From the NCBI GenBank assembly GCA_018806985.1, contig JADANN010000018.1, positions 2,921,001-2,985,000 on the forward strand: a DNA stretch of 64,000 nt. Direction: 5' to 3'. The notes below the pieces were generated by a model. That model was given only the letters and a program-made list of their open reading frames with translations. It was not told where the DNA came from and did not search any database. Position numbers and translations under genes: made by a program. Every line of letters starts with the position of its first letter. Positions within the stretch are counted from its first letter, which is position 1. The stretch is from Angiostrongylus vasorum (taxonomy: Eukaryota; Nematoda; Chromadorea; Rhabditida; Metastrongylidae). Shown piece by piece: positions 1-10,869 of this stretch.

Positions 1-665
1 AGGTCACGAACTACCTGTCGAGTTGCCTAAACATTTAATTCCGCCATCAAAACGAGATACGGAGACTGTTTACCCAAAGCTGGACGATGAATAGGATGGT
101 GGAGCGCTTGTCGTAACCTAATGTATTCGTCATTCGCATGGTATTTGAAGTCCATATGTCTTTGTATGAATGGAAAGCTAATTCACTTCTGTCTTCGCAT
201 GTAGATACTTTCATAATTTGGTACTAAACAAAATGTAACTGAGGTACATTATTTTATAGTCTGCTATGGAGTCGTCTAATATAATTTCTTGTTAGTTCGA
301 TTTGCTTCTTCACTGTCTGTTAGCCGTAGGGTCTTGTATTGCCTTTTGCCAGCTCTTTGTAGGATTACTCATTCCAGGTGTTTAGACTTCCTACATTACT
401 TTAATGGAGAACTCTTGTCATCATCCTAAATTCCTTTTGTTATATCATGAAGTAAAAAAATGAAATGGAATTCTAGTTTTCGTAAAATTCCGTGATATTT
501 ATGTTTTTCTTGTCGCGGTCGATTGTGATATTATCATATTTTTGTTCTATTTGTCCCAAAGATGCATCCATCATATGTTCCTCGTTTGCAATCTGTTTCC
601 GAAAATTTCTACAGCTGAATATTTATAAGGAAATAAAGGCTTATAGGTCCGCGTAATTACTCAAA
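1..665. other. AT-rich region without recognised features
   Basis: I see no exon chain, RNA gene or repeat that recurs elsewhere in the window. Reading frames are short and carry no recognisable protein pattern. Confidence 0.4.
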
Positions 666-699
666 GTCAGATGAGGTGGTGGATGTTCAGTACACTGTG

Positions 700-1090
700 G
701 AATATAAGACCGTTACTTACTTGGACACTTGGATGTCCATTCTTCACTGGTTTTGGGGGCCCCAGCAAAATTTCTATTTTTTCGGAGTTTCGGTGGTTTA
801 GCTATTGTGGTTTCCTGGAGTCCCATAGACAACCTGGCAAAAGCGTGCCCAGATCATCACTACCACAGGCGGTCGCCGCCTTTGTGGATTAGAGGGGATT
901 TGCCACCTTGTGACTAGTTTGGCGCCAGGACGGTGGTGAGTCGTGAGGGATTGGTTTACTCTTAGCGGAGCGTCTTAATGAGAACGCCGGAGTCCTCCGC
1001 TGTACATCGCAACCCGACTCCCAGGAACACCTCCCAGTCATGATGAGGCTGTAAGCCGTTGGGATGGAGACCATTAATGAGGTGAGAAAA
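700..1090 (-). mobile_element. SINE family D (RTE-tailed), minus orientation
   Basis: On the minus strand this matches by eye the copies at 5500-5870, 15075-15480 and 17680-18065. Shared blocks are a lead part with GGGAGGTGTTCCTGGG, a middle part about 'correct' repeats of tccatcagg-like text, then GGGGCCC and GTGAAGA. Its 3' end, GTCCAAGTAAGTAA, is the same tail found at the end of the RTE element near 31420. It carries no protein. I infer that it is a non-autonomous element copied by RTE machinery. Confidence 0.65.
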
Positions 1091-1604
1091 TAGTGTGCAG
1101 TACTTCTTGAATAGAATGACCATTTCTGAGCGAACATCGTAGATACAATGGAGCTGTATGGAGAAGTAGTCGCGATGGCTGTACCTTTCTTTTCTGGCGT
1201 TGAAGTTTTTTACAACTGCGTTAATAGGAGTTCTAATTATCGGCAGCTTCGTTCAACGACTCGTCTTCCTTGGTAGGACGATTTGATGGTTGAGGTTTAA
1301 TTTCAAGCTTATTTGTTGTGGGAGTTCGCTATGTAAAATGACTAGGTGGGATGAGTGGGTCATGTGTGTATGACAAAGCACATTTGAAAACGTTACATCA
1401 TTTAGTTGATCGTACTGCTCTTGGTTTCCTGTTCAACAACCACATGGAGTTTGACCTGTGTTTCCATGGATGTATGAAGGTTGGATCTCACGAAAGTGAA
1501 TGTTGAAAGGTTGGTCGTAATTGCACGGTCTCACTAAGAACAGTACGCTTGAAGTCCAAGTAGATCTTATATTTCGAAGGTATTTCGCAGATTATAATTG
1601 TACA

Positions 1605-1862
1605 TGGGGGGTGCGAAGCACAATGGTCGGAGGCGCCCTGCAATACACATAGGATCGATCCCAGCGCCCAAAGCCCGTAGGCGGTCGGCAAATTGGTACC
1701 ATACTTGTCTGGGAGAGTAGCAGCACTGGCTCGATGCATCGGTAAACCGCCGGAAGTCATTGTAAAGGTCAGATTTGCATTCACTCGTCTCCAAACGATG
1801 CTTAATGAAGTCGTATGCATGGCGCATCCCTCAGAGATTGATCAACGCCGAGAGCTTTATTT
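1605..1862 (+). mobile_element. SINE family A (tRNA-derived)
   Basis: The copy begins with a tRNA-like head: an A-box-like stretch (gcacaatggtcggaggcgcc) and a B-box-like stretch (GGATCGATCCC). It then continues with the family body (aattggtacca...cttgtctggga) and ends at atcaacgccgagagcttta. The same unit recurs more than ten times in this window on both strands. Confidence 0.75.
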
Positions 1863-2489
1863 TCTGTTCTTTACAATTATACCACTGAAAATACGTACCG
1901 TGTTTATTCGGTGAGAGTACCGCACTGTACAGTTTAGTAGTGCAGAGGGCTACGAATATGTGGAGTTCAGCAAGAATCTGAAAGTTGAAGCTTTTGAAGT
2001 TTTCATACCGGTTTCCATGCACAGGTCATGAATGTGAACATGCTAACCTATCATTATTAAACAAGTTTGTGTTTTTCTTCAGTTGACTGTGTTGAGTGTC
2101 TAGGAAAGCCTGAAATAATCGAGTCCTCTTTCATAAACTGGTAGATGCCTAGTGGCCTTCAAATGAATATTCTGGGTTGAGTGACGGTGGGAGGAAATTC
2201 TCCACATTCTTTTTATCCTACTTCGAGAAACGCTTCAGTATCGCTGCGGTAACCATACTTCTTCCTACAACCGATCTTTCCGTTAAAGCAAACATTTCTT
2301 TACGTGGATGGCTGCGTAAGGAACTGGGTGTGCACCAGAACTGGCAATGCGCCGGTTTGCGGTCTTCAACATATTGGCGTCGATAAGGAATTTTCTTCAC
2401 ATCTGTCGATAATTTTGGATATCTAGACTATTTAACGGTTTAAGAACTTGAGAAACTTTTGGGGAACACTCCGCCCTGTCGATTTAATG

Positions 2490-2690
2490 GTGTGAATAGT
2501 TGCAAAACTCCAGACCGCAGGTGTCTGCGGTGGGGGAACGAACGCATTATTACCCTTTCCGAGGGCTATCGCCTTCACCACCACACCATGTGAGTTTCGT
2601 CTTTCTATTAGCCGTGTTGTTAACCTAATAATTCACATAATACCCTGCCATTAAAAAAGAGTAGACAGTAAATATAGATTGACGACAGTG
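2490..2690 (-). mobile_element. SINE family B, rearranged copy
   Basis: The tRNA-like part and the ccggagttttgc part of family B read on the minus strand. The tail block (accctgccattaaaa...) follows in plus orientation, so the copy appears internally inverted or is two fragments joined. Confidence 0.6.
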
Positions 2691-3137
2691 TGCTTTTTTT
2701 GGAATAGTATTCTTGCGTCAGACTTTGTCTAAATGAGGTTTTAAACACTACTTACACAAAAAAATTTCAAAATGTTGACGTAAGCACAACAATCTCAGCG
2801 ATGAATTCCGGGATTCTTTCAATTCCTGCAGGTAGGAGCTTGTTCAGCCGTCCCGATGCTTAAAAATACGGGCACCGATGAAAGGGAAGGGAAACGATCT
2901 GGAATAATATTTTGATAAATTAAGAAAAGTTGAATCTCGCTGGCAAAGATTTGTAAATCTTTGTAATTTTTTATTTCAATTAGTGAAGCTCGTTGTGAGA
3001 TGACATTTATTAATCTAAGATTAGAAGGCCAAATCATTTTCGCCCACATTTTTCTTGGGATCAGCACTAGTGATTATGAATGTATTGATGTATGGTGACT
3101 TAGCCTTGATGAATTTTCAGTGCCTTTCGCTGTTAAA

Positions 3138-3415
3138 GGATAAAAGAATAAAGCTCTCACGTTGATCAGTCCCTGACAGGTGCCTCACGCATTCGACTTC
3201 ATTAAGCATCGTTGGAGGTTATTGAGTGCATATCTGTACAATGACTCACGTGGCCTACCGATGCATCGAGCCAGTTCTGCTACACTCCCAGACAAGGCTG
3301 GTACCAATTTGCCGACCGTGTAGGGATGAAGGGCTTGGTGGGCCGTGGGCACGGGATCGTTCCCAGCTGTATTGCTTGCACAGGCCTCCGACCACTGCGC
3401 CAAACGCGCCCCCTT
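3138..3415 (-). mobile_element. SINE family A (tRNA-derived)
   Basis: Nearly complete copy on the minus strand. The tRNA-like head lies at the right end (ggcgcgtttggcgcagtgg read on the minus strand) and the pentameric tail ataaagctctc lies at the left end. Confidence 0.75.
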
Positions 3416-3599
3416 TTTTCGCTGTTAAAGTGCGCTGATTGAGTTTGAAGAAACGATGAGGAGCAGGAAAGTCAGCTGCTTTGGGAAATTTACTAGAGCA
3501 ATACTACTTTATTTACAGGCTGAATCGCTTTACACTAGCTTTTTCCCTAATATAAGGACGCATATAAGGCAACCGTGGAGAATTTTACCCCTTTTTATC

Positions 3600-3675
3600 T
3601 CAAATCTCATCATATCAATCATATCATATCAATCTATCTCAATCAATTTTATCTTTATCTTATCTTTTTTGTTGT
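3600..3675. repeat. Low-complexity ATC/ATATC tract
   Basis: Short irregular repeats of atcatatca and atctttatct. No coding or structural role is visible. Confidence 0.7.
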
Positions 3676-3847
3676 TTGGATGCTTTGCGTTACGCGGAGT
3701 TCGAACTCTTACGGCGACAGCTGTGCTTTGCTGCCGACTGTTTGTTCGGTCGACAAAGACATGTTTACTATCTCTGGTCGACTACATCGGTCACAAGAAA
3801 AAACTCCGTAAACAATTGACCTTTTCCCACTGTTCCTTGGGAAATGG

Positions 3848-4125
3848 ATGCGTGTAGCGAAGTGAATAGAGGCGTCTTGTAGTACACATGGGATCAATCT
3901 TCGTGCCCCAGGTTCATTAAGCATTCCATCCTTCCGAGGTCAGGAAATTAGTACCAAACTTGTCTGAGAGGATAGTATCACTGAGTACATCGGTAGCCCA
4001 TCGTGAGTTATTCTAAAATCCAGATTTGCATTCAGTCACCTCTAACGATACTTGATGAAGTCGAATGCATGACGCATCCCTCAGGGGTTGATCGACGACG
4101 AGAGTTTATCCTTTATTTATTATCC
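3848..4125 (+). mobile_element. SINE family A, diverged
   Basis: The head is worn (gtagcgaagtgaatagaggc) but the body (gaaattagtaccaaacttgtctg) and the end (ggttgatcgacgacgagag, then ttatcc repeats) match family A. Confidence 0.65.
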
Positions 4126-4439
4126 TTGGGAAATCGTACAACATGTTACTTTGATGTTGGGAGCTAATACACAGAAGCTTAACTTGTTCAAATGTTCCCT
4201 ACCCTATTATCTACGCAAACTATCGGATATGGCCTTTTTAAACTTCTCCGTTAATGACCAGGACTGATGAAGCTGAAAGACAGGTGTAACACATAACGAC
4301 CAACACCTATTTCATGTGGCTGCTGCATGGGATTACGTCTACTTTTTGTCATTTACGAACTTAGTACACGTCACATTCACGGACTTCTGTTAGCAGACAA
4401 TGTACGATGTTGATTCTTTGATAAAGGATGAGCAAGTGT

Positions 4440-4705
4440 TATCTTTGATCGATTCCTTAAGTATGCGTCATGCGTTTGACTCAGTTTGGCATCGTAGAGG
4501 TGATTGAATGCATGTTCCGGCGCTATAAAGTGGCTTTCATGGGTAGGTATCAAGTCGTCGGTTTTATCCTCCTAGACAGGTCACCTAGTGTTCTGATGAT
4601 AATCGAGAGGTAGAGGCTTTGGCTTGACCGGGTTGTGGGATCGAACAAACGATCAGGATTGTGTTGTAAACAGCACCTATCATTATGCCGCACACGCCCA
4701 TCTTT
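4440..4705 (-). mobile_element. SINE family A, strongly diverged
   Basis: Minus-strand copy recognised by its order of blocks: gcgtcatgcgtttgactc, tgattgaatgcat, and a right end with gccgcacacgccc. Many substitutions and indels make it an old copy. Confidence 0.5.
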
Positions 4706-4734
4706 AATTTTTTTTCTATTTTACATGATCCGTG

Positions 4735-5080
4735 GTCACACTTTGTGCGTTTGCAGCATTTTTGTCATCCATCCATCATTTTCCTCACATCCATCATTCA
4801 CGAAGGTCTTCGAGTTCATGCGTCTGTTCTGCTGCCGTAGATAATTTTTGCTCGTCTTTATGCATACCGTTGAATGTTGGCGGAGTCGCTTCCTGTAGTC
4901 CTAAGATGGTAGTTCTAGGGAGTTCTTAGGTCTTATTGGTCGTAAGGAGCTTCCCAGACAAGTGTGACTTTCCCGATCCAACTTTCCGATCCTAGAGGGA
5001 TGAGAAGCTTGGTGGACTGGGAGCGTGGATGATTTAGGGCCTTGAACATATTATAGGGCATCATTACGACTGCTCAACCA
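4735..5080 (-). mobile_element. SINE family C, minus orientation
   Basis: Read on the minus strand it shares with 36465-36790 and 40640-40930 the block around gatgatggatgtgaggaaa, followed by the accaatttcccga-type block. It is old and gapped. Confidence 0.45.
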
Positions 5081-5225
5081 GCGCTCACTTTTTGGATAAT
5101 AGACTATGATTTTCCAATTAGTAAAGGATTTGAGGAGATGATGAGGTTGTGCTCAATTTATGCATTTTACAGCACAACTTGTTTTGCTGGTCAAGAATTG
5201 AATTTTATGCTTGGAATAATAGTAG

Positions 5226-5379
5226 ATGAAGATGAGCATCGATCGACTTTTCATCGAACATGACAATGAAGAAGATGGGGATGAGAAAGACAATGTGGAA
5301 CCTTCTATGCTTCGCCGAGAGCTCTGAAGGGAGTGATTTTGATGATGAGTACAGTAATGGTGATGATGATAACGGTGAA
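5226..5379 (+). pseudogene. Acidic reading frame broken by one base (gene fragment or first exon)
   Basis: An ATG at 5226 opens a frame that becomes very acidic (EHDNEEDGDEKDNVEP). It stops just after 5320 in a frame one base away from a second acidic run (SEGSDFDDEYSNGDDDNGE), which ends exactly at a GTGAGC donor-like site. Removing one base near 5322 would join the two runs. Acidic low-complexity runs occur in many nuclear proteins, so no function is offered. This may be a decayed exon, a sequencing indel or chance; no neighbouring exon was found. Confidence 0.25.
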
Positions 5380-5499
5380 GTGAGCGGTGAGTCTAGCATT
5401 GTCGTCCTCTGGATCATCGATGACGATAGTCTGGTAAGAATTGCTAATTTTTGCTTTAGTGGACAAAACTGGCGTATTTCTATGAATTATTGAACACTT

Positions 5500-5870
5500 G
5501 AACACTTGAACGGCCCGTCCTCACTATTTGTGCGGGCCCCGGCATAATCACCATTTATCGTAGATTTGCTGGTTAAGCTATTGTGGTTTCCTGGAATCCC
5601 GATGTCATCCTGGCCAAAGTCTGCCCCAGGTCTCCACCACCACGGGCAGTCGCAGCCCTTGTGGATCAGAGGAGAGATTTGCCACCATGCGACTTTGATA
5701 CCAGGACGGTGGCGGATCCTGGTATTGGTTTACTCTTAGCTAAGCTTCCTGATGGAAACGCCGGTGTCCTTGTCAGCTTGGCAGACCTTGCTGGAGGGAC
5801 GAATCCTCCCACTGAACATCGCAGTCCGACACCGAGGAACACCTCCCATCCACGATGGACGAGATGAAAA
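5500..5870 (-). mobile_element. SINE family D (RTE-tailed), minus orientation
   Basis: Minus-strand copy with the family D head at the right (cctcccatccacgatgg side) and the RTE-like tail at the left, where the plus strand reads acttgaacggcccgtcctca. About as well preserved as the 15-kb copy. Confidence 0.7.
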
Positions 5871-6234
5871 AAAATTCATCTGTCACCCCTTTAATATGGT
5901 AATTGTTAGACCTCCATAGGTGAGGGATTGTTGAAGTACTAATTTTGCTTCTCCATTCCACCCTATTGCACTCAGTCTTGTTATAAGAAGTAGACTGGGA
6001 AATCAGTTGGATAATCTCCGTCTTGCCAATAACACATTAGATGATCGACAAGCAGATTATAAGACGATGAAACCACCTAACGAATTTGCCAATGGTAACC
6101 GCAGTAGAGTGTGTGGACATGGAAAGTGGACGTGTATCGGCGAATTCCGCATACCGTAAGAGTTAGGTTAGCCTTTCACGGAATGTCCTGGATAAGAGGT
6201 CCCAAGTTATTCAAGCTTATGCTAAAGAGCAGGT

Positions 6235-6560
6235 AGCTCAGTAGCAGCGATCCCATTCATTACAGGGACTGCTTAACCTACTCAGGGGTTGCTGGAACCC
6301 GTACCGAGCCGTGAAGCCCCTCAGAGCTCCGAAGTCGACAAATTAGTACCAGACTGGTCTGGAACAAGCTCACTTCGTTTTTTCACATGGAAACACTCTA
6401 CCAGGACTATGTCAAGACTCCAGGGAGAATCGACTCGACTAGCTTTCAAGATATCCATGAAGAACGCGGTAATCCTCAAGCAGCAGGCGAAGCCACACAC
6501 AAAGTTCGAAGACCCTTCTGGATGGTGGCTGCGAGGAAATTAATCGAATGCAAGATGTAC
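6235..6560 (+). mobile_element. SINE family C
   Basis: Shares with 58905-59255 the ordered blocks gacaaattagtaccagact, ccagggagaatcgactcga, and gaggaaattaatcgaatgc. The tRNA-like head is weak here. Confidence 0.6.
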
Positions 6561-6639
6561 TATGGTTCTTACAGTATGATACATTTGATTTCGGATAATA
6601 TATTACTTACTTAAATAGATGATAATAATAAACATAGTC

Positions 6640-7010
6640 TTAACCTTTTTATTTACTGCCTATTCTTTTTAATGGCAGGGTATATTGCGAAATATAACTT
6701 CTATAATTCTGAGATATTTGTAAGACTCCCGGACCTCAGGAATAAAAAGGTTAAGATTGTGATTATAACTACAGCCTCAGCTTAACTGGGGTTCAATGCC
6801 GATGTGGGCTCCCCAGATCAATCCCCTTGACTGGTGATTGCTGATGGCACTGATCGACAGAACTAGCTGAGAGACAGGCAAAACGAAGGACCCGCATGGT
6901 GTGGTGGTGAACGCCTTACTCCCCGGAAAGGATAATAGCGGGTTCGTTCCCCACCGCAAACACCTGAGGTCCGGAGTTTTGCAAATATCTCAGCATCATA
7001 GAAATAATAA
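6640..7010 (+). mobile_element. SINE family B, long copy
   Basis: Contains cagcctcagcttaactggg, then the tRNA-like core gtgtggtggtgaacgcc with the B-box-like gcgggttcgttccccacc, then ggtccggagttttgcaaata. The core matches the tandem pair at 20.9-21.4 kb. Confidence 0.7.
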
Positions 7011-7381
7011 ATATAGTAACAAATAACAAACAACGATAACAAGTAACATGTTCAAGAGCTGACGACATTCACGGAATTCTGGTGTATATGGAAGTGACTG
7101 ACTCAACCTTCTGTAGTAAAGGTTATGTACGATTTGTTGTCTTGACAAGTGACGTCGGAACTGCACTGCATGCAGTAGACGACGCATGGGGAAGGGAGGG
7201 AGAGAAAAAGTGGACGACGTGCATTGATTTCATTTTCAGTGGTTTGTTTTGCTATGCAGAGCTTGCTGGTTTAAATCAGTTTATGTTGAAGAGAACTACC
7301 AATCTTACATACGCTAGGAAGGAAAGGAAAAGATCTACCAAGCGGGCCGTATGTAGGCAAATGTAACTTGCAAGACATGCA

Positions 7382-7383
<2 letters not shown>

Positions 7384-7442
<59 letters not shown>
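7384..7442. repeat. (AT)n microsatellite
   Basis: About 58 bases of uninterrupted AT dinucleotides, the simple-repeat type most prone to length change. Confidence 0.95.
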
Positions 7443-7445
<3 letters not shown>

Positions 7446-7632
7446 GTAAATTATAGGATTAGTGTTTCCGAACACAACGTTTAAATTATCAATAAAAAGC
7501 TTGGTAATAAGTTGATAATTGTTTTTTAAAGACACTGTAGTGGTGCCTACTGTTGAATGAACGCTGTGAACATCGAGCTACTATCAAGAAGTCTCACACA
7601 TGAGGTGGTTACTACTATATCTGTCTTACGAT

Positions 7633-7669
7633 AGCTGACATTTCGGTAGATTTCGCCTTCTTCAGAACC
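7633..7669 (-). ncRNA. Hammerhead-ribozyme-like motif
   Basis: On the minus strand: CTGAAGA, a stem II-like AGGCGAAATCTACC, GAAA, TGTC, then AGCT. The arms GGTT and AGCT flanking the core can pair (with wobbles) as helix I. Stem II has decayed, so activity is doubtful. Confidence 0.45.
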
Positions 7670-7949
7670 TTCAGAGAAGGTCAAGTCGATGTGCAATCTA
7701 GTTAGCCACATGCTTCCGTAACCCTAGAAGAGAAACCCGGAACCTAAATTTCAATCGTATTAGTAGCAGTTTCTCCAGACACTCATCGTTTTCTGTGTCT
7801 TGCAGTTATTGATGGAGAACAACCGCACAGAGTTCACATGGGTGAGTAATGGTTTCTCTCAGGTTAAAGGATCAGTGGAAGACATTGTGTGAGGTCACGC
7901 GTGATAGCAAGCCATTCCTCTTTGTGGTTCACCTTTGAATGATTTCAAA

Positions 7950-8420
7950 CGAAATAATCGCAGCTACAAGGCGATGCTTTAAAAGAGTCGGTCTGGAGAA
8001 GTCGATAGCAGTGATTGGTAGCGCCGAAAGTTTATGATGTCAACTAGGTCGTAACCGCATGTACGACCATCTATGTACGAATGAAAATTGCATAGTTTGT
8101 CCTAACGGTGGCGAAGGTGATTGCATGAGTTCGGGTACGATGTGTCCAATCTATGGGGACAAATAAGTACATTGGCGAAATGGCTGCACCACTCCACGTC
8201 CAAACAAAGGAGCATCTACATGAGAACTTTGAAGTAAAACAAAAACGCTCCACTAGGCGCGCATAGGTCAAAAAAGGCAACAGAGAAAATTTTGAAGTAA
8301 AACTCTCTATCTTCGCACTGGAATCTCGAGCATCGTGGCACTGAACTCTCGAACCATTTTGGATAAATTCCAAAAATCTGATAATGTACTTCAAGGAGTG
8401 CTTTGTGAACCATCATAACT
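7950..8420 (+). mobile_element. Penelope-like element fragment (distal RT and GIY-YIG part)
   Basis: The nucleotide sequence follows the 12465-12900 PLE copy in order: the ggtctggagaagtcgatagcag block, cgtaaccgcatgtacgacc, then gtgattgcatgagttcgggtacgatgtg, which is the Cys-x2-Cys to GIY-YIG entry. Frames are interrupted, so no protein is made. A weak hammerhead-like motif follows 120 bases downstream, the same order as in the 11-13 kb copies. Confidence 0.65.
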
Positions 8421-8542
8421 TCGCGTCCTACTTCAGAGCTTATTTCTTCGCTTGAGCCAGGTACTTTCCCTCACGAATCTGAAATTCTGTGCATCTGGTC
8501 TTCCTTGACCGAGAGGATTGCATGTCAGTCTGACTCTTCCAG

Positions 8543-8580
8543 GGCTGTAAAGAAAGCGAAGCCGCTGATACGTCAGCTAT
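8543..8580 (+). ncRNA. Decayed hammerhead-like motif
   Basis: GGGCT, GTAAAGA, AAGCGAAGCCGCT, GATA, CGTC, AGCT. The order and helix I arms are kept, but core bases CTGA and GAAA are mutated. Confidence 0.35.
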
Positions 8581-9481
8581 TATGCATAAGTATTGCAATA
8601 TGAACCTCGTATCTTCTCGTCACGAAAACAATGAACTTTCCACAAATTCTGAGGTTAATGGGAAGTCGGTTAGTGGAATTTTCTTTCAGTGTTTACCATT
8701 GCATCAGAACGAAAACATGTTTCCAAATATCAAATTTCAGTGTTTCGAGTACAGCAGAGATATCTCTGCACCATCTTCGCCGGCAATATTCACTGTGATA
8801 GATAAATTCTTCGTCTACAAAGGTCTCACGATGTGGAATGAAGCATTGCAATAATGGGGGTTGTTGAGTTCTAAAAGACATGACTGCTAACTTGACAAGC
8901 CAGAAGAGCGTATAAAATTCTGTGAATATTTCTGGAGGTATCTTTAGCACACTGGCGATCATGTTCTTTTTCTACACACATGAGGTAGTCCCACTTTTCA
9001 TTCCCCTTTTGTTCCAAATCCATCATCCATGCGTTCCAGTGCGGAAATCTTTTTTCTTCAACACATTGCGCTGAATAACACTCAATTAGGGTAGATAAAT
9101 ACAATGCGAGGTTATTGTGTTTTTTAAGGACTGTTCGTAGTAAGTTGATATGAGGCTTGAAGGCGTTTTATTTTTTTATTTCTCAATGGTAATGTTTCTG
9201 AACACCTCCTCAGATTGCGGAGGCAGCATATTAGCGCATGACGTTACTTAGTGAAGCAGTTTTATAATTCCAACGAGATTCAAGCCCTAAATTTGGGCTT
9301 TTATGGAAAAACTGGAAAACCTAGATGGAAACGGTTAGTTACTAAATAGTAAACTTAGGATAAGAAATCATGAAGTTTTAGAATCATGAGATGTGTAGCG
9401 ATATTACTGTGTCCTTGTTTTCAGATGTGTTCAACGTCATTCCGCAGAGGACGAAACGTTCTGCATTGATCATCAATTCGT

Positions 9482-9710
9482 GGAGATGCGTCATGCACTC
9501 AACTCCATAGTAGACGATATTGAGTGTATATTTCCCCCTATGCAATTGTTTTCAGTGGTCTACTGATGTATTAGGTCAGTGCTTTTATCCACAAACAAGC
9601 CTAATACCAATTTCCCGACATAGGAGTAAAGACATTGATTTTCTGAAAACGTAGGATTCAATTAAACATGCAACGCCCACGTGGTTTATAGCGTCCCATG
9701 CCGCTTGACG
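9482..9710 (-). mobile_element. SINE family A, diverged
   Basis: Minus-strand copy identified by gatgcgtcatgcactcaac, the ggcctaccgatg-like block (gtggtctactgatgtatta) and accaatttcccgacat. The head is mostly lost. Confidence 0.55.
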
Positions 9711-9962
9711 CGACTCCTAATTTTCAACATTTAAGGAGTTTCAGGTTTTTTTGACAATGAACGACGATGTTTTCTCATACACTGGCGGATTTGAGGGTTC
9801 ACCGAGCTGTAGAAGAAGCATCGTTCTGTCGCTCTTCTGTGGTGTGTATGCTACCATTTGCTATTTGGTACTATGGTCCGTCATGCAAACACATTGTTGT
9901 CAGCAATTGAAAGTGTTGTGCAACTTATGCTGTGTCTATTTCTCTATGCTTTAGTACCCGAG

Positions 9963-10185
9963 AGGCCGCGTGTGGCGCAGTGGTTGGAGGCGCCATTGCC
10001 ACACACAAGTGGAATCGATCCCCGCGCCCATGGCTCGATACATCGGCAGGTCACCGCGAGTCACTGTAAAGGCCGTATATGCATTCAATCACCTCCAACA
10101 ATACTTAATGAAGGCGCATGGCGAATGCATGGCGCATCCCTCAGGGATTTATCAACGCCAAGAGCTTTATCGTTTTTTTTAGTTC
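9963..10185 (+). mobile_element. SINE family A with the clearest tRNA-like head
   Basis: The head gcgtgtggcgcagtggttgg is a good A box (TGGCGCAGTGG), and GGAATCGATCC about 40 bases later is B-box-like, as expected for an internal RNA polymerase III promoter. About 50 bases of the family body (the ccttcc/ggggtcagcaaattgg part) are missing compared with 33630-33912. Confidence 0.8.
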
Positions 10186-10379
10186 CCACATATCCTTCCA
10201 GTGATTGCCTTAAAACTCCAAAAATCTAGAGCAAAAAAGCGATTGAGCTTTTGACTAACACAAAATCTACTCAGCCAAACACTTTCATAACTTCAGCATA
10301 GGAAACTTAACACATTTCATTCGCATAATAAACAGCTAGTTTCAAAAATTCATCGTTTTATTTTTTTAAGCCTTCCAGC

Positions 10380-10830
10380 TATTTCGTGGAGACCAACCGC
10401 GCAGAATCCGACATAGATGGAGAATGTGCCTGGGTCACGTCAAAAATTCACCCTGAAGTGTGGTGCGAGATCACGCGTGATCACGGGACACTCATCCTTG
10501 CTATTTCTGGATTTCTGGCATTGATCCAGGATGCTTCAAGAGTTTTACCCGCTGGCGCTCTAGATCCCCGTGTGGATTAGGACCTTTGCTTCAAAATCTT
10601 CGTTATTCCTTCGTGTCCCATGCGTGAGTAACGAAGTGTTTTGTTTGCTTTCAAATTTCGCATAGGTGCTCTTTCATACAGAAGCAGAGTGGTCTACCCG
10701 TTTCACCAACATATTCGTCTCCGTACGCTTTACAACAACTCATGTACACCGTATCTGAATTCACGTAATCAGCGGTAATGATAATCATGTTACTGTTCGT
10801 TTCGCTTAGACAGTCTTAGAAACAGTTCCC
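10380..10830 (-). mobile_element. Penelope-like element fragment, minus orientation
   Basis: Colinear on the minus strand with the 3' half of the 10870-12125 copy: the aagtttttggat...ccaaaaa-type block, tacttcaaaatcgtc-like sequence, then the GIY-YIG entry (acatattcgtctccgta on plus). Its frame is broken. Confidence 0.65.
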
Positions 10831-10869
10831 AGGATCGACTTTCTATTAACCTCGGCATTGGAATATGAA

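Noticed and set aside
7082..7366. 94-codon plus-strand frame before the AT repeat
   Set aside because: No splice borders or motif, and the composition changes along the frame; likely chance.
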